Shown in pieces: positions 1 through 11,310 of a stretch of DNA of 64,000 nucleotides. The DNA is from Multifurca ochricompacta (lineage: Eukaryota > Basidiomycota > Agaricomycetes > Russulales > Russulaceae): the NCBI GenBank assembly GCA_022496185.1, contig WTXG01000008.1:717620-781619 (forward strand). Direction: 5' to 3'. Below the pieces are notes generated by a model. It worked only from the letters and a program-made list of their open reading frames with translations, had not been told where the DNA came from and did no database searches. Within the stretch, counting starts at the first letter, position 1, and every line of letters starts with the position of its first letter. Made by a program: the position numbers and the translations under genes.

Positions 1-235
1 GTGCTTGTTGTCCTTTTGCTAAATGAAATGAAGACGATCAGTCACTCTTGTATCGAAAAAAAAAAGGCAGGACCAAGGGCGGGAAAAAGCGCACCTTCTC
101 TAGTAGATCATCAATTTTCAGGTCCATCTCTAAGATTGCTTTCTCTCGACCCTTGTAGTGAAGCGCGATGATAAAAGTCCCTGGGGTTGGCGACGTAATA
201 TTGAAATATATATTCGGCCGTCTACATCTCGTAGA

Positions 236-2786
236 TCAGTGATTAGTAGTTGATGGCATAGCGGCAATCACGCACCTATTGTCCGGGACATTGCTTTCGA
301 CAATGATCCCTTCCCTCTCCAACTGAGCATGGGTGAAGCGGTATGGACCAAGCACAGCTGCCTTTGGAGGTTTCTTCTCCTTCCCTCCAACTGTGACCAC
401 ACCAACGGCGGTCGCAGCGCCCTTATCCTTGGACGCCGTGATGCGTACGTTTTGGAGGTACGCCTTGTACTGTTCGAGCTGTCCGCGCATATAGTTGTTG
501 TGATCGAGGATGGTCTTATACACCGCCTCGAGCGATTTGGTCTCGAGGATGACTTTATCGCGGAGGTTTCCGAGGTGGACGAGTTCGGCGGCGACTTCGT
601 CCTGCATGAGCCTATAACCATCGGCAGCTTCGATGATCTTGAGCTCTTCCAACTCTCGTAGCATCTCCTTAACCTTGATACCCTTACGTACGAGTGTGGC
701 GTCCTTAGTCGTTGCTGCTCGTTCGGCAATAGCACTGAGGTTATACGGTAGTTTCTCAGCTGCATGTGGGAGGGAGCGGATCAACTGAACAAAGATAGAC
801 TTTGTCTCCATGTAGAGCATGTCACTTGATGAGACAGAGTCCGCAAAGGCAGCTTGGATGTCCTGAACAGGAGTCTCCCAGCGACTGTACAGTTTGAGTT
901 CGATTGTTCTGTTTTCTTTCCTGGGCACCTGAGGAGGTGCTGGACCAAGCTCATCTGTCAAGATACGCAGATGTTGTTTGTCATTTGGTGACTGTAAAGC
1001 GAATTAAGTGAGGGGGGGAAGGAGGAGGAGGAGGAGATGAAGATGCTAAGCCTCACCAGTGCTTCTATATGCTGCAAGATCAAAGAGTGAGTGTTGTACA
1101 ATTCGTTGAGCGTGATGTGGATCGTCATGTCCTTCTTTGAAAGAGCCATATATTGGTCCATCTAATAATTTAATAATTAATTAATTAATTTTAAATTTAT
1201 TATCCTCTCACTCACCTCAAGTGTGTCATAAAAGTCACCAACTTCACAAAGACTATTCAAAAATTGGTTAATTCGTGCCTTATTATTCTCCACAAAGGGA
1301 TTAAGGGTAGCCATATAGGCTTCCTTCGAATAGGAAGGTTTGTTTGCCAAATTCTGAAGCATCTTTGCGATCTAAATTTGGGAGTCGGTTCGGTTCGTTA
1401 ACAACAAGCAAAAGCCCACGTGGCGTGGTTGCTTACTAAAGTCAATGTTCGCCTCGGATGCTTGGCCGGAACGCCGTCAACTAACATGTAAGCTTGTGGC
1501 GTGACGATGGCAGGGTTGATAAAACGAAGGAAAAAGAAACCTCCAATCAGTGAGCAGATGGCAATATCTGTCGCTTCTGGATATTTCCTCTGTCGTGTCG
1601 TTGGCCTCTTTCAGTGAGAAAAATAGGGAATAGACTGTTCGTCTACGCACTCGCGTTAAACTGCGAATCTGTTTGCATATCCATCGAATCCCATACGGTA
1701 CGTCATCCAAACTGTCGATGATCGTCACAAGAAAGCTGTTCGCTATCTCCATTAACATCGTCAGCCGAGGGGCTATGATAGCCTGCACATCCGGATTGGC
1801 CGCTGCCACTTCTGGGGGTACACCTCGGGGAAGATTCTCGGGAAGTGAACCCGTCTCCTCTTCAATCTGGCTGATCATTTGCTCATATACCTGACCAAGT
1901 ACAAGAAAATTTAAAAAACACGTGAGCAGAGCATTACGATAACGCGAACCGACCTTGACTGGATTGATCTCCAGGTTGAGTTCCTTATGCTCGATCAGAC
2001 TGTTAATCCGTTCAGCGAGAACACTCTTCAGATAGCTCTGGCCAGGACCACGACGTGTATAGGTTGTCATCATTCGGGAGACGGGGGTATTGGCACGCAA
2101 TAATGACCCAAACTCGGTCGCTGTATCAAACTGAGCAGACAACACAGACTGGAACATGGTTAAGAGAAGGTGTTCTTCTCTACTTTCGTATTGGTTGCCA
2201 TAGAGCGTGAACATGACAGTCTGCAGAAGAGTGTCAATCTCCGTTAGGCTGACGAGACGGCACAGTGCGGCGATATGACGAGGCTCGGACTGGAGTAGGA
2301 AGAATAGGTTGGAGTACTGTTGGAGCTTGCGTTCATCCGGGAAATGACCTTCGGTAGGATCTACTTCTTCAAAATGCTTCTCGACTTCACGTTGCTGCGA
2401 TCATAATGAATTAAAGAGACGAGGAGAGCAGAAAAGAGGAAGAGGAAACGCACTTCATCAAGCGCCATGCGATTCTGAATAAGGAGAGCTATCCTTTGAT
2501 CAAGGTACCGTACATCACGCTCCAAAACAAAGTTCTTCTTCGACTGCGTCGAGATACGAGCTTTTAGGTCTCGTAGACGTTTTTGGGCTGACGATGATAT
2601 TCACACTTGTGTTCAAGCGGAGGACAGGTGACACATACCTCTAGCCAAATCGTCCTCGACCTCTACATCTTGTTCGGCAGCCATGCTGAACAACGCAGTG
2701 ACACTATATCGGTTGGTGTTTCTGTTTGTGAGACGACGGGAGGACATCGTTGCGGGAGAAGATGGTGATTCAGGAAAGGAAGACAT
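236..2786 (-). CDS. RasGAP-domain protein with RasGAP C-terminal (IQGAP-like) domain
   Basis: Ras GTPase-activating protein of the fungal Gap1/Sar1 and IQGAP-like group, expected to switch off Ras at the plasma membrane. The start at 2784-2786 gives a Ser-rich N-terminus ([10 protein letters not shown]). The GAP domain shows [13 protein letters not shown], where the Arg of LLR sits at the arginine-finger position, and after a 61-nt intron (about 1590-1650) the signature [14 protein letters not shown]. The last large exon (236-961) ends in the RasGAP_C motif [15 protein letters not shown]. Introns at about 962-1176 and 1370-1480 are inferred from frame breaks. No calponin-homology domain or IQ motif is visible, so it looks closer to the short Gap1 type than to a full IQGAP. 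Family assignment is firm; some exon edges are not. Confidence 0.85.
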
Positions 2787-3551
2787 TGGGGACTTTTAGA
2801 GATGCAGATTGTGTAGGAAGTGAGTGCGAATGAAAGAAATGTGCTATCCCGGAGTCGAACGAGAGCGGTTGGTTATCGTTGATTGTGTAGACGACGACCA
2901 GAGCGACACCAGCGCTAGATAGGATAAAAATATAGGTAGAATGAAGTGGAGAGGGGATGGCGGGAGGAGAAAAAGTGAGAGAGAAGAGGGACAGAGAAGT
3001 GAAGTGAGTGAGTTAAGTGAGAGCGAGAGTGAGAGAGAAAGGCAAATGGGTAACCGACCGACACCGGCTAGTGAATCTTTCGCTTTTACTCCTTTTAGTA
3101 ATTAGGGAGGATGGGATCAATTCAATTAACTCCGATACGATACCAGTCGATCCCCCTTGTCTCCATATATTTCTTCTATGCTACCATGAAATACCTAAAA
3201 GTTACACGGCGTCATGACAATCGGATAGTGCATACGATTCTTCTCAGCCCCGTGGTGTCATAGCACACGAGCACGAGATAGAACAGCAGTGTCAGTGGTC
3301 AATAAGGGTTCAGCTCTTGCGCGGAGAACTCCCTTGTCTCATACTGTCCAGTTCCCTCTACCGACTCGAATTCGACGACGTACCCCCGACCGGTGAACTG
3401 TTTCGTTTCCTCAAGTCAGCCAAACCCCCTATCGCATTCCAGCGGTTGGGCAATAATCACCTTGGAGCAAATGTGGAGAACACTGACTATGACCCCCATG
3501 ACCCAAGCGTCGGCACTGATACGGGCCCGGACCCTTTGTTTCTAAATCGAA
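2787..3551. other. intergenic, RasGAP upstream region
   Basis: About 765 bp with a purine-rich stretch (GAGAGAGAAG type) around 2940-3050, upstream of the RasGAP start. An open frame on the + strand around 3317-3640 has no ATG and resembles no family I know. I see no convincing gene. Confidence 0.4.
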
Positions 3552-3963
3552 TTATCCTCTGTGGAATGACACCGCCGACAATGAAAGTAACGAACCAATT
3601 TCTGTGTAGCGGAATAACGTCAATCAGTGCCCGATGCTAGAGCAAAAGCTCACCCACAAAATCCGGCGTGGGGGGAACTTGCGACGTGTTTGGTGGGGGT
3701 ACGAAGCGCGGCGGCACGTAGCAACCAGTTGGTGATCTTGGAAAGCTACCCGGGTTGAGTGGTTGAGAGTTAGCATGTACTCCAATATCGGGCGGTAGCG
3801 GCTGCTGGGGGTGGCACGGAGGTGGCAGAGGATGCGACCGGGAAGTGGAAACTAGGGTGGGTGCCGAGAGCGCCGGAGCGCTCATATGAGCGATCTGCCT
3901 AGGAGTGTCGTGGGTATAGGCATGAGTGGGAGGTTGACAGTATAGATCATGGTGAGAGCTCAT
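3552..3963 (-). CDS. small proline/histidine-rich hypothetical protein (doubtful)
   Basis: An ATG at 3961-3963 opens a 108-codon frame rich in Pro, Ser and His, with repeated PP pairs (PLPPP, PRFVPPP). A possible donor GGTGAGC near 3650 and an acceptor ending TACACAG near 3600 would join it to a short last exon that stops at 3552-3554. Without that splice it stops at 3637. There is no recognised domain and no signal peptide. It could equally be chance open frame in GC-rich intergenic DNA between the RasGAP and RIM20 genes. Confidence 0.25.
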
Positions 3964-4503
3964 GAATTATTTGTCAGGAACTACTTAGCCAGATGGGCCT
4001 GCTTTAAGTACCGTGGCATTGTAGAGAACACCCAGAAAAGGTAGCGACACGGGATCACCTCAAGAGATACCAGGGGAGTGAATTTGGCAAGATTTGCTTT
4101 GCAAACCAATTTCGCCCACGTTATCAACAAAGAGACAACTTTGACAATGCGCCACATGTAGTGAGATCGTCAGATTGACGCCAGGAGCGGCGTAACAGCC
4201 TTTAACATCAAGTTTCTTTCCGTGGCACGCGGCATGATCATTATTGTAGTAAAGAAACGAGGGGACGAGGGGGGGCGAGGAGGAGGAAGTGTTTTGATGA
4301 TGATCTTAGCTGATTTCTCCCACGCACCACGTGCTGGATATCGCTGTGCTCTGCTGTGCTGTGTGATTGTGATAATGATCTCTTCTACTTCATAAACGTT
4401 GACGGCTCTACTTAACAACGTTGTGACCTGGATGTACCTGCGTTAGAAGATATTTGTATCTTTCACCACAAATCTGTCATCTTTGACCTCAAATAAATAT
4501 CAA
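3964..4503. other. intergenic, RIM20 upstream region
   Basis: 540 bp with no credible ORF. It holds the 5' flank of the + strand RIM20 gene. A C/G-skewed run (GAGGGGGGGCGAGGAGGAGG) lies near 4263-4290. Confidence 0.4.
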
Positions 4504-7500
4504 ATGACCAATCAGGTGTCTGTCCCTTTCAAGAAGACCTACGCAATCCCTTTGAAGGACGCCGTTTATCGCCACATCCAATCCAAACATCACAATGTCC
4601 ATCCTGAAGCATTCAAATGGGACATAAGTAGATGGGACGAGTTGCGTAAGGTTGTGGCGACCAACTTGGTTCACGTCAATCAAGTTGAGGCAATCCTCGT
4701 GTAAGTTGCCAATATGTGCAATCTCCTTGTTTCGTCCCGGTCATCCGTAGTGCAGGTACCATGCACAGCTCGCGTACATTCTCACAAAATTGCCAGACGA
4801 CGTATGACTGTCGTGGCCCTTGTTCCGACATCCACCTGACATCTTTCTAGATAGCGTTGGACATACCTTACGCGTCCGCCTTCTTCCCGGACTCACTTCC
4901 AGTCTCACTATCCAACCTCCACTTTGAACGGTGTTGTTTGTTATTCAACTTAGCTTCTCTGTATTCACAGCTAGGTCTTGCCGAGGATCACACTACTCCG
5001 GACGGTCTAAAGCGAGCAAGTACATTTTATCAGGTAGGCTCCGTCAGCCTGCATCGCTCACTGAACGTCGTTTGATCTGGGGTCTGTCACTGAGAGCGCT
5101 GCCGGGACGTTCTCGTACCTCAAAGCATCCGCATGGCCCAAATTAAAATCTACGCTCTCCGAGGAAGACGGATTACCTTTGGATTTGTCAGAAGCGTTTC
5201 TGAACTCCATGGAGTCACTTATGCTCGCACAGGCGCAAGAATGCGTGTGGCAGTGGGCAGTCATGGGTACGGTCGCATTTGGTTTCTATCAGATCACCCT
5301 TAGCTCCAATCGATTCAGGCCGAAATTCAAACGGAACGATTGCAAAGCTTGCGGCACAGGTTGGTCATCACATCATTCCCTCTGCGCATGTTTATTATCT
5401 TTTAGGTCTCGTTTCTTTATGATGCTGCTCAATCAGCGGCTCGAGACGCCGTTTCACCTATCTGGGATGTATTTGCGCCCGTGAGCAGATTCCTACATAG
5501 CTTCCCTTAGCTCTCCCCACTTAATGGTATTCGCGTAGGAGTGGACTGTTCATATTGAGGTCAAGTACCTCCATTTCAGTGCCGCTGCGCAGTATCGCAA
5601 GTCAATCGACGACACCGAGCGTAACAGGTCAGTGCCCCGGGTGCCTTCTGAATCATCTATGCGTTAACACCTAGCGTTTTAGATATGGGCATGAAGTAGC
5701 CCGCCTTACCTTCGCGCAAACTACAGCCAAGAGGGCGTTTGACATGGCACGTCGCGGGCGTCTAAGATAGTCATGGAAGATGTCAAGGTATCTGAATGCC
5801 CCTCTCTGCCAACGGTCATTATTTAACAATCACCACAGTCGCTCCTGGAGATTGTAGACTTGAATTACACTCGCGCTCGGCGCGACAATGATTTGATCTA
5901 TCATCAGGATGTTCCTCCCGTTTCCTCTCTACCAGTGATTCAATCAGCGTCAATGGTTGAAAGCGTCGTGCCACCAGGGCTTCTGGAGCCCAGAAAGGTC
6001 CTGGGTAATGACAATTTAATATTTGGGGAGCTCATCAGTTGGGGTGTGCAGACTGCACTAGGTAGACGTGAATTCAGATATCGTGTCTCACTTTTTCAAC
6101 ACTTTCTACAGAACTTTATAATGACAGGAGAGATTCAACAATCAAAGAACATATCAAGGACAGGGCTCAGCAACTTGATAATGATTATACACGGTGAGTG
6201 GCGGCTCACAGAATAGGAATAGAGGTTCATTTTGCCTTTCCAGGAAACTACAGTCTCACAACCTTCCCGCTGCATTAGATGCCCTAGATAAGCCAATTGG
6301 CTTACCACCAAGTTTGCTCAAGAAGGCAGAGGACGTTCGTTCGGAGAATGGACCTGAACGGGTCGAAAAGTTGTTGGAAGACGTCGAGATGTTGTCACAG
6401 CGCGCCATGGCCGTTCTGACGGAAGTATGCACACGAGTCCATTGTCATTGATCTCAATTGGTCTTGATTCTTGATTCTTTTTCTGCAGGCCCTGGATATC
6501 CTGGATCAGGAAGCTTCTGAGGATGAGCAATTACGTAGGAGCACACCCACTCAGAGGTTACCCTCCCATCAAGCAAACGACCAACTAACATCAAAAGCCG
6601 AGAGATACCGTAACATTCTCAACCAGGCGGCTGAAAGTGATGCCGTCATTAGGCAGAGATGGGAAGAGTGGGAGAAATGTATTGTTCAACTGACTTGGGA
6701 TGAAGTGTGTAGCCCGTTTAACGGTTTGCGCCGTTGGGCTAACGATCACCACACAAGGCTAAATTAGAGGCCGCCGTGCCTTCATCTACCGTCGTATGGT
6801 CAAGTGCTGGTAGGCTGGTGACTGGGGCTACACAAACTCACGCCCGTGCACTTCGTGTGCTCTTAGAGCAGCTGGATGACCTCGTGCGCGAACGCAATCA
6901 ATTAGTGTCCCGGGCACAACGCCTCGCAGAGGTTGACGATATTAGTGCCCGTATATTCAAGGAAGCAGCGGGCTTGGAGAGGTGGGCCGAGGTCCAGCCT
7001 TCCATGTTCGAGGATACGTTGGATCAAGAGTTGGCAAAGTATGACAAGTTTCGCCGTGATATAGAAGAGGGTTCTACTAGACAATCGGAGATGTTAGAAA
7101 ATGTCAAGGAAAGTGTTTCACTCCACCACTTAATGACTATTTTTGCCAACAACCTAACGCACTTATTAAGTAGACCAGGATGGAATCCTTCATTTCTTCC
7201 AGAAGCGAAGATTCTTCCGTAAAGGAACGGGAACATGCTTTACAGTCTCTGGACCTGTCTTATCACAAGTACAAAGAAATCATTCGACATCTCGACGAGG
7301 GGATGCAAGTGGGTTTGCTCGCGAGACTTCTTTGCCCGCAATGTCCTTGAACAGCCATTGAACCAGTTTTACAACGATCTAACTACGATACTGATGCGGT
7401 TCAAAGAGAGTTGCATTGAATGGGTGATGGGTCGACGGTCAGAATTACAGTGTGTTCGCCGCCCCTCGCACGCGGCCTTGGTCAGCTGATTCAGAAATAG

Positions 7501-7762
7501 TTCAATTACCAGTTCGATGAACAAGCTCACGATCGAAGCTGATGTACCGGCGCAGCTCGTCACCCCTGTATCTCAACCTTCTCGACCTTCCCCACCGCCT
7601 GCTGCAGGAGCCCCACATTCCAGTCGACACAGCCCGCACGCGTCACGCCAGCAGTCACGTCAAATTGCACCAGACCTACCACCACCTGATTCAGATCAAT
7701 GGCAAGTCATGGAAATGCCACCACCGCCGAGTCACCGAACCAATAAGCAGAGAAAGATATAG
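4504..7762 (+). CDS. RIM20: BRO1-domain protein, RIM20/PalA (pH-response pathway)
   Basis: Alix-family scaffold that links ESCRT-III to proteolytic activation of the Rim101/PacC transcription factor at endosomes. The start ATG at 4504 gives MTNQVSVPFKKTYAIPLKD, the typical BRO1 N-terminus. Further exons give YHAQLAYILTKLPDD, HFERCCLLFNLASLYSQLG, LLLAQAQECVWQWAV and, near the end of the BRO1 domain, RRDNDLIYHQDVPPVSSLP. The C-terminal half (about 5,990-7,500) is helical, as in the V domain. The protein ends in a Pro-rich tail (PSRPSPPPAAG, MPPPPSHRTNKQRKI) with the stop at 7760-7762. The LLAQAQEC and NDLIYHQDVPP stretches fit PalA/RIM20 better than vacuolar Bro1. At least eight short introns are needed. 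Confidence 0.85.
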
Positions 7763-8110
7763 ATGCAGAGGGTTGATGGGCTCGTCTGCTTGTGTCTGAT
7801 GCAATGTATCACACATACTCTAGTCGAGTCGAGATGAAATTTTCTTCGAGAGGCCTGCCTACTGTAATCTTCATGATGAAATAAATGCTGTCTTAGTGGT
7901 ATCATTATCGTGTCGTTGGTGGCTGATCAATTTTGGGTGGGAAAGCACAATTCGCGAGGCACCTCATCTCCACTCCACCACTCACTCACACAAATCAACA
8001 ACACGTTGAGGTTGAGCTTACTCGACGTAATCCTAGTACAACACTCCTAGGGTTTTTGCACCACTCGACTCGTTGTGTAAACGAGGCATTTCCGTCGTGT
8101 CTCCGTCTCC
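7763..8110. other. intergenic between RIM20 and the DUF3421 gene
   Basis: 348 bp separating two co-directional genes. AATAAA occurs near 7880, about 120 bp after the RIM20 stop, and may be its polyadenylation signal. The rest is the 5' flank of the DUF3421 gene. Confidence 0.4.
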
Positions 8111-8857
8111 ATGACTTCCCCCCACCGTCGACGCAGCATCGATTCCTCTTCTGGTACTTCCTCTCCGACTACTAACGACCAATCGCAGTCTGAGAACAAA
8201 CGGAAAAACTCAAGGGAGACGATATCAGTTCAAGGGGTGCGCAATCGCCATTCCCGAATACTGAACACCATGAACTTCCCCCAAGTTACACGCCCCAGAC
8301 TGCAGGGCAGCATCAGGTACCGCCTTCCGGATATCGTCTCCCCTTGAGTACGTCTGGGTCGCCCTTCCCGGGCATCGACAGGACGCGCGAGGCACCGTTC
8401 ACGGATGCCGACGGTAAATCGCCCGTTTTCATCGGTTCCGCACTCATGCAGTATTCTGTGCACCCGTGCAAGATCGCACCAAACCTCCGCTCACCGTGTT
8501 GTGTACCATATGGCGGTGGCGAGTTTGCGCATCAAGGAAGATACGATCTCCTTCCCTTCGTGCCGGAACAGATGGAGTTCGTGCAAACCTCACACGGACA
8601 TATACCGCCAGGCAGGCGGCCGGTGAAAGGTGGCTTTGAGAATACGGGCGCAGAGCTGTATCACGGGGTTGCCGATATCAATGGTGTCAAGGTCCCTGGA
8701 AAGACTGGTACCCATTTGGTACGTCTCCGCGCCAACCCCTGTGTACTGCCCGCCGTGAAGGAGGAATGATCTTATTTCTCATTAGGGTGGGTGCAACGTC
8801 GCATTTGGAGGTAAGGAACATGTTGTGAAAGAGAACTATGGGATATTGTATGACTAG
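8111..8857 (+). CDS. DUF3421 domain protein
   Basis: The C-terminal half is clearly DUF3421: SHGHIPPGRRPVKGGFE, then GAELYHGVADINGVKVPGK and, after a 67-nt intron (8719-8785), GGCNVAFGGKEHVV with the stop at 8855-8857. The frame upstream stays open back to about 8200 and encodes a Pro/Ser/Gln-rich stretch (PPSYTPQTAG). The 5' end is not settled. An ATG at 8111 starts a Ser-rich frame (MTSPHRRRSIDSSSG) that must be joined by an intron. A perfect TACTAAC branch point and a CGCAG acceptor at about 8170-8188 suggest one, but no donor leaves a normal length. Function is unknown; DUF3421 repeats also occur in insect and fish proteins. Confidence 0.6.
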
Positions 8858-9097
8858 TCTGCCCCCAGTCTTTGGGCATTGCTGATCATGGACATTCAGA
8901 TGCTGGAAATAGTAGACTAGGCTGTGGCCGCTGTCCGGTCTAACTAGTTTGAATGTAGTCTGAATGCGTGGCCTTCGATAGGGCGGATATCCTCTGTACG
9001 TATACATAGTTGTGATCCGGCAACTGCTCTTGACAAATTGTTTGCTAGATCATAAGGCGTATTCCGTTTCCCAAAATCAAAAAATGATCATGTGTGT

Positions 9098-10987
9098 TCA
9101 CTGGATCGGGTTCTGCCAGCGTGTATCGCCTCGAGGGGTAGCACAGGCGGAGCATGCCAGATGACCAGGGTCGTTATCACTGAGACATGGTTCAGTGCCG
9201 TATGATGAAAGCCGTGACGAGTTGCTGGATGGATGGAATTTAACTCACAGTGTGCACACAAGACAAGACCATTTGGAGTTTTGTTCAATTTCCCTTTGCA
9301 TCAAGGGTGCATTGCGCGCTGTCAAAGTCTGAGTAGAATTTGAAAGCGTGGTGCCGGATGTTCTGTCCGAATGTGATGCTGTATGATCACCTTGCCGTAT
9401 CTCTTCCTGTGCTGGACTTCCTAGCCCAAACCTTGATAATTCGGGTCCAACAGGTCTCCGTGTATTAGTTGATGTGCCGATTGATACAACTCCAGCACTC
9501 CGCGGGGTGACACGAGGGGGTCTGTCACCCTTAGTCGCCGTGCTTGCCGCGCGACCGACCTCACCAGTAGAGCACTCTGGTAAAATGAAATTTCCCCAGA
9601 AGTCCGACAAAGAGCCCGTCTTCAGTTGGTTTGCTTCGAATGCATCCATGGAGTTCATCATTGTCCGATGGCGGTCCTGATCTGTCTCACGTAATTCATG
9701 CATGTCGGCGTCAGACTCATCTATCTCCAAAACTTGTGTAGGGGTCGTGGGGGCTGTTTTGACAGGGTTCGATACAGATACAGTCGTTGCGGTGCCTAGG
9801 AAGACGATCTCACCTTCATTTCGCAAAGTAGGCAAGCGCTTTTCTGCCGCCATTGCCCGCTCATCGCGAGCCCGTTTACTGAACCAGGGAAGCGTCAAGA
9901 AAAGATATACCAGACAGACGGACGCGCACCTCCCAGCTTTCTTACGGAACCCGGTACCAATTATCTTATCAACCTTATCGGCGTTTAGGGCTTGGCCACT
10001 GCCGATGAAGGTGCCAGCAGCCGTGACGCGAGAGCCTGCTTTGCGCCGCTTTGCGGTTTGAGCACCAGTTGACGTGGACGGCCCGGCGACTGACTGTTGA
10101 CGCCGTCTTCGTGCTGAGGGGCGAGCACGGCTCTGCGCTCCTCCACACTGTAACGAAATGAATGAACAGCGATCGTGACAGCCACAGATGGGAGGGTAAT
10201 TACCATGTACTCAGGGTAATCATCTTCGGCGGGTCCATTGCCAGCCATATTGGCGGAGTCCGCAAGTCTTGTCCCTGAAGACCACATACCTAGGCGCCGC
10301 TCAGTCGGCTGACTGAATTCTGTAGAAAGGAAAAATCAACAATACCATCCCCATAGTAACCCCTTGCTTGAAGAGCTATGACTTCTTTCCGGAGCTGACT
10401 CCAAAGAGCCTGAAAGTCAGGTCCATGGTTCATGTGCTGCGTGTGCCGGCCGATGAGCTCTGACATGTCACCTACAGAGGGAGGGGGAGGATATTTACTT
10501 TGATGTGAGCGAGCTGATTCATGTCACCTCATTTGTGAGATTGTGAGACATGAGCTTAGCAACATGTACGCACTTCATGGCATAGCGTCCCTATCAGCCA
10601 TGGCGTCGAGACAAATGAGCCGTCCCGGCAGCGAAGCACGAGCTCTGTATACGATGGTTACATTATTTAAGATATTCTTGCAAGAAAGAAACGTATTTAC
10701 CAACAGTCTCTCCGTTGTTCCAGTTTCTTCCAGCAAAGACGACATTGTACTCATACTGACAGGAGCTCAATTCGCATTGTACTCCGTGAAATCATCCTAC
10801 ACACCTCTTCCAGACTATTGACGGCAAACCCGTGAGCTTTCATGATTGGTTTAACCTGTGCTGCCAATGCACGTAACAGCTGACGCGCTCTCTCCTGGTC
10901 GCGCAAATCAACTGCTGGCAGAGCCGTGATGAAATTGACATAAGGATTCGGGTTCGATTCATTTTCGTTGAGCCTTAGGTGGACCAT
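9098..10987 (-). CDS. WSS1: WLM-domain DNA-dependent metalloprotease (Wss1-like) with RanBP2 zinc finger
   Basis: SprT/WLM-type protease expected to degrade DNA-protein crosslinks and SUMO-linked substrates. The start at 10985-10987 gives MVHLRLNENESNPNPYVNF. Exons then give LLRALAAQVKPIMKAHGFA, YEYNVVFAGRNWNNG and STPWLIGTLCHE. The zinc site HELAH is assembled across an intron: CATGAA ends at 10574 and CTCGCTCACATC starts at 10513. It is followed by HMNHGPDFQALW, which supplies the third His. A basic, Ser-rich linker follows (AKRRKAGSR). The last exons build a RanBP2-type finger, WSCLVCTLDN...HLACSACATP, with four Cys, and the stop is at 9098-9100. Family, active site and zinc finger all look intact. 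Confidence 0.9.
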
Positions 10988-11310
10988 GGTTCGGGACCAA
11001 GCCGGGAATCTGAATCTGCACACTCAGCCAGTCGGTTGAGAATCGGTGTTTGAACGAAGAGGTCGCGACCGCTGTCTCGAACGTGTGTCTAGAGGCGAAG
11101 TGCTTCGGGTGAAGTGTGGGGGAACCGAGGTTTTATCATTGCATCTTATCTTATCTCCTCGTCTCCCCATCCCCCCCTCCCCCCTCCCCACCTTTATCTG
11201 CGCTGCTTTCGGTTCCAATACCATCCATAATTTCCGACCCCGACGCCCACCTTACTCCGGCTATATATAAAGTTGTCTGTATTGTGGAGGGGTATCCACC
11301 TAACATCATA
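10988..11310 (+). promoter_or_regulatory. divergent region with probable PFK core promoter
   Basis: 323 bp between the divergent Wss1 (-) and phosphofructokinase (+) starts. A strong pyrimidine tract (CTCGTCTCCCCATCCCCCCC onward, 11156-11191) and a TATATATAAA box near 11262-11271 lie 40-155 bp before the PFK start codon. That arrangement is common in highly expressed fungal glycolytic genes. The regulatory role is inferred. Confidence 0.55.

Noticed and set aside
329..661. Open frame on the + strand across the RasGAP C-terminal exon
   Set aside because: It is antisense to a clear RasGAP_C domain, and its composition is that of a reverse-frame shadow.
3317..3640. + strand frame reading EFDDVPPTGELFRFLKSAKP
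   Set aside because: No ATG, no splice-supported neighbours, and no family resemblance. Left as intergenic.
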